Position numbers and translations under genes: made by a program. From Terriglobia bacterium (GTDB lineage Bacteria; Acidobacteriota; Terriglobia; UBA7540), in NCBI GenBank assembly GCA_035712365.1, contig DASTAW010000008.1, forward strand, positions 124,001 to 188,000: a DNA stretch of 64,000 nt, written 5' to 3'. The notes beneath the pieces are model-generated. The model was not told the DNA's origin. It saw only the letters and a list, made by a program, of their open reading frames with translations, and ran no database searches. Numbering within the stretch: position 1 is the stretch's first letter; each line of letters begins with the position of its first letter. This document shows, piece after piece, positions 62,536 to 64,000 of this stretch.

Positions 62536-62790
62536 AAGAATCTACTTACGAGTGGCCCCAATTGCAAGCCGTAACTATGCAGTCACCATCAGCGTTCACG
62601 CGCCATCTGGCAGTAGCCGTGCAGCCACTACCCCGCAGGTCCGGTCCTGGTCAGGCGCACACCGCAAGAAAGTACAATTGCCGCAGACAAGTTGAAACGA
62701 AGTTTCGATGGGCCATGCACCCTATTGGACCCTTTCGATGAAAGCACGGGGTACAAACGGCTGGATCAAGAGCGTAACGGGATAATTCAT

Positions 62791-63114
62791 TCAGTCGAGG
62801 TGAAACACCTCTTCAAGTTCCCGCATCATCTCGTCCGGGCGGGACCCCTCAAGGGATTCAAAATAAGGCGCCATCATTTTCTGCCACCGGGAGTTGACTT
62901 CTTCTTTTGCCATTTTATCTACGGCGGACTTCAGATCAGCGGCTGTTTCAAAATACCCGAAAAGCGTGCCGTCGCTTCGCAGGAATAGCGAATAGTTGTG
63001 CCAACCCGTGCGTCGAAGCGCGTCCAGCATCTCCGGCCATACTTTCTTGTGGTGCTCTTTGTACTCCTCCATCAGTTCAGACTTGACTTTCAAGATGAAT
63101 CCAACCCTCTTCAT
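62791..63114 (-). CDS. rhaM: L-rhamnose mutarotase
   Basis: 107 residues, the family length. RhaM signatures: MKRVGFILKVKSELMEEYKEHHKKVWPEML with the catalytic-region His pair, GWHNYSLFL, and SRWQKMMAPYF near the C-terminus. It interconverts alpha- and beta-L-rhamnopyranose, the step feeding rhamnose isomerase. AGGAGG lies seven bases before ATG 63114. No rhamnose isomerase or kinase gene is in the window; the RhaT-like transporter at 52495 may belong to the same process. Confidence 0.92.
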   Translation of the reverse strand: MKRVGFILKVKSELMEEYKEHHKKVWPEMLDALRRTGWHNYSLFLRSDGTLFGYFETAADLKSAVDKMAKEEVNSRWQKMMAPYFESLEGSRPDEMMRELEEVFHLD

Positions 63115-63432
63115 CTCGCCTCCTGGAGCTAATTTCTCTGCCGGCAGGTAATTAAATCATTCTGGCGACGCTAAATCCATTCTTCGTTGACCGCGCAAAT
63201 TACACCGCTGAGAAGGGCACCGCCTTTGCACCCAGGACAATAAACAGCGGCGCTTTGTCGGTGATTGCGTCCGAAATCTCTTGCAGGAACGCAGACCTGA
63301 TAAAATGAAGGCGATCCATATGGGCCAAAAGTAAAAAACGCTGCCGGAACTATGTGCATTGTTAACCCGCAGGGCTGACGCCCTGTTCTGGGCACGACAT
63401 TTCAAAAAGCGGCGGAAAGCAGCTCAAGGGAA
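63115..63432. other. Gene-free stretch
   Basis: No credible ORF. A short hairpin cagggc-tgac-gccctg lies near 63368-63383. No clear promoter for the downstream gene was identified. Confidence 0.35.
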
Positions 63433-64000
63433 ATGAGCAATAGCGTTCAATCCTGGTACGTTTCCATGACTCTTACGATTCTATGGGCGGCTCCTTCGCC
63501 CCTGGTGGCGCATTCACGACAGGGGTCTCCTCTGTCTTCTCCAAACATTCACCAGATGGTCAAGAACTTGGCGCGGAATGAATTGCAGGCCTCCGAACAT
63601 CCCTCGCATTACTATAGCTATATCGAGCGTAACATCACGCCGGATGGATCCAACACAGTCGAGGAAATCGCGACTCCACAAGGCAGCGTGGATCGCCTGA
63701 TTGAAGTGGACCACCACACGCCCGATCCGCGGCAACTCGCGCAGAATCAGGCGCTGCTCGCAGAGCTTCCGGGCGACACGCAACTCCAACAGTCGCGCCT
63801 TAAGGACCAGCAAAACAACCGGCAGCGGCGGGACAACGTGCTCAAAGATATTCCCCAGGCGTTTATTTACACCTATGGCGGCAGAGATCAACAGGGACGG
63901 ATCATATTAAAGTTCCAGCCTTCACCTGATTTCGAGCCGAGTTCCCGCCAATCGCTCATTCTTCAGGGGATGGCAGGAGAGTTGTGGGTTGACCCTTCCA
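63433..64000 (+). CDS. Exported protein of unknown function (3' end beyond window)
   Basis: The frame from ATG 63433 stays open to the last base, so at least 189 residues are encoded here and the C-terminus is missing. CAAGGGA just upstream is close to the ATG; ATG 63466 is an alternative. A signal-peptide-like start (YVSMTLTILWAAPSPLVAHS) is followed by a helical, Asn/Gln/Arg-rich region (QNQALLAELPGDTQLQQSRL) and a strand-rich part (FIYTYGGRDQQGRIILKFQPSP ... QGMAGELWVDPS). No family recognised with confidence; the pattern recalls lipoprotein-sorting-factor-like periplasmic proteins. Confidence 0.6.
   Translation, partial: MSNSVQSWYVSMTLTILWAAPSPLVAHSRQGSPLSSPNIHQMVKNLARNELQASEHPSHYYSYIERNITPDGSNTVEEIATPQGSVDRLIEVDHHTPDPRQLAQNQALLAELPGDTQLQQSRLKDQQNNRQRRDNVLKDIPQAFIYTYGGRDQQGRIILKFQPSPDFEPSSRQSLILQGMAGELWVDPS

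Overview
The window looks like a GC-rich chromosomal segment of a soil-type Acidobacteriota bacterium, probably from a draft or metagenome assembly because genes are cut at both ends. The phylum is an inference. It rests on an Oar-like TonB receptor with an N-terminal carboxypeptidase-regulatory fold, a TPR plus FG-GAP/ASPIC (CRTAC1-type) gene pair, many Tat-exported Gfo/Idh oxidoreductases and hydrolases, and abundant short palindromic intergenic repeats. No rRNA is present to settle it. Homology calls come from reading motifs in the translations; no database search was run.

Layout. 1-8 kb: a truncated BadF-type sugar kinase, stress genes (HdeD-like, Dps), an IS110-like transposase relic, repeat-rich intergenic DNA, an FprA-type ferredoxin-NADP reductase, an exported unknown protein, and the nitrogen pair amtB-glnK behind a strong promoter. 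8-16 kb: a sugar-phosphate/amino-sugar cluster with three Gfo/Idh/MocA oxidoreductases, two SIS isomerases, a DegT-type PLP aminotransferase and a zinc-ribbon protein. Two 124-bp MITE-like repeats sit directly after two of the oxidoreductase genes. 16-21 kb: an RRM RNA-binding protein, then the TPR and FG-GAP genes.

20-29 kb: a polysaccharide-response locus with a LacI regulator, a TonB receptor whose promoter overlaps a LacI-type operator, a sugar MFS porter and a GH39-like enzyme. 29-43 kb: exported hydrolases (toast-rack lipoprotein, M29 aminopeptidase, PhoD-like phosphatase, xylose-isomerase-like TIM barrel, two-domain esterase), a degenerate response regulator beside a small membrane protein, a cytochrome P450, and a Tat-exported glycosidase-like protein. 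43-48 kb: a NarL-type two-component system, a UxaA-family dehydratase and tRNA-Lys.

48-64 kb: an RND efflux adaptor and pump without an outer-membrane channel; a divergent RhaT-like transporter / NanE epimerase / BadF kinase set; a GT39 membrane protein; two tRNA-Pro genes flanking a tRNA-like relic; a MerR regulator; and a minus-strand glycan block (GT39-like protein, methyltransferase-GT2 fusion translationally coupled to a sugar-nucleotide epimerase, rhamnose mutarotase). The right end cuts into an exported protein of unknown function.

Much of the window serves import and remodelling of plant or microbial sugars (rhamnose, uronates, amino sugars, acetylated xylan-like polymers). The most likely unassigned system is the oxidoreductase / aminotransferase / SIS module at 8.4-16.1 kb, whose combination of enzyme classes implies keto-sugar amination or deamination chemistry on an unknown substrate.
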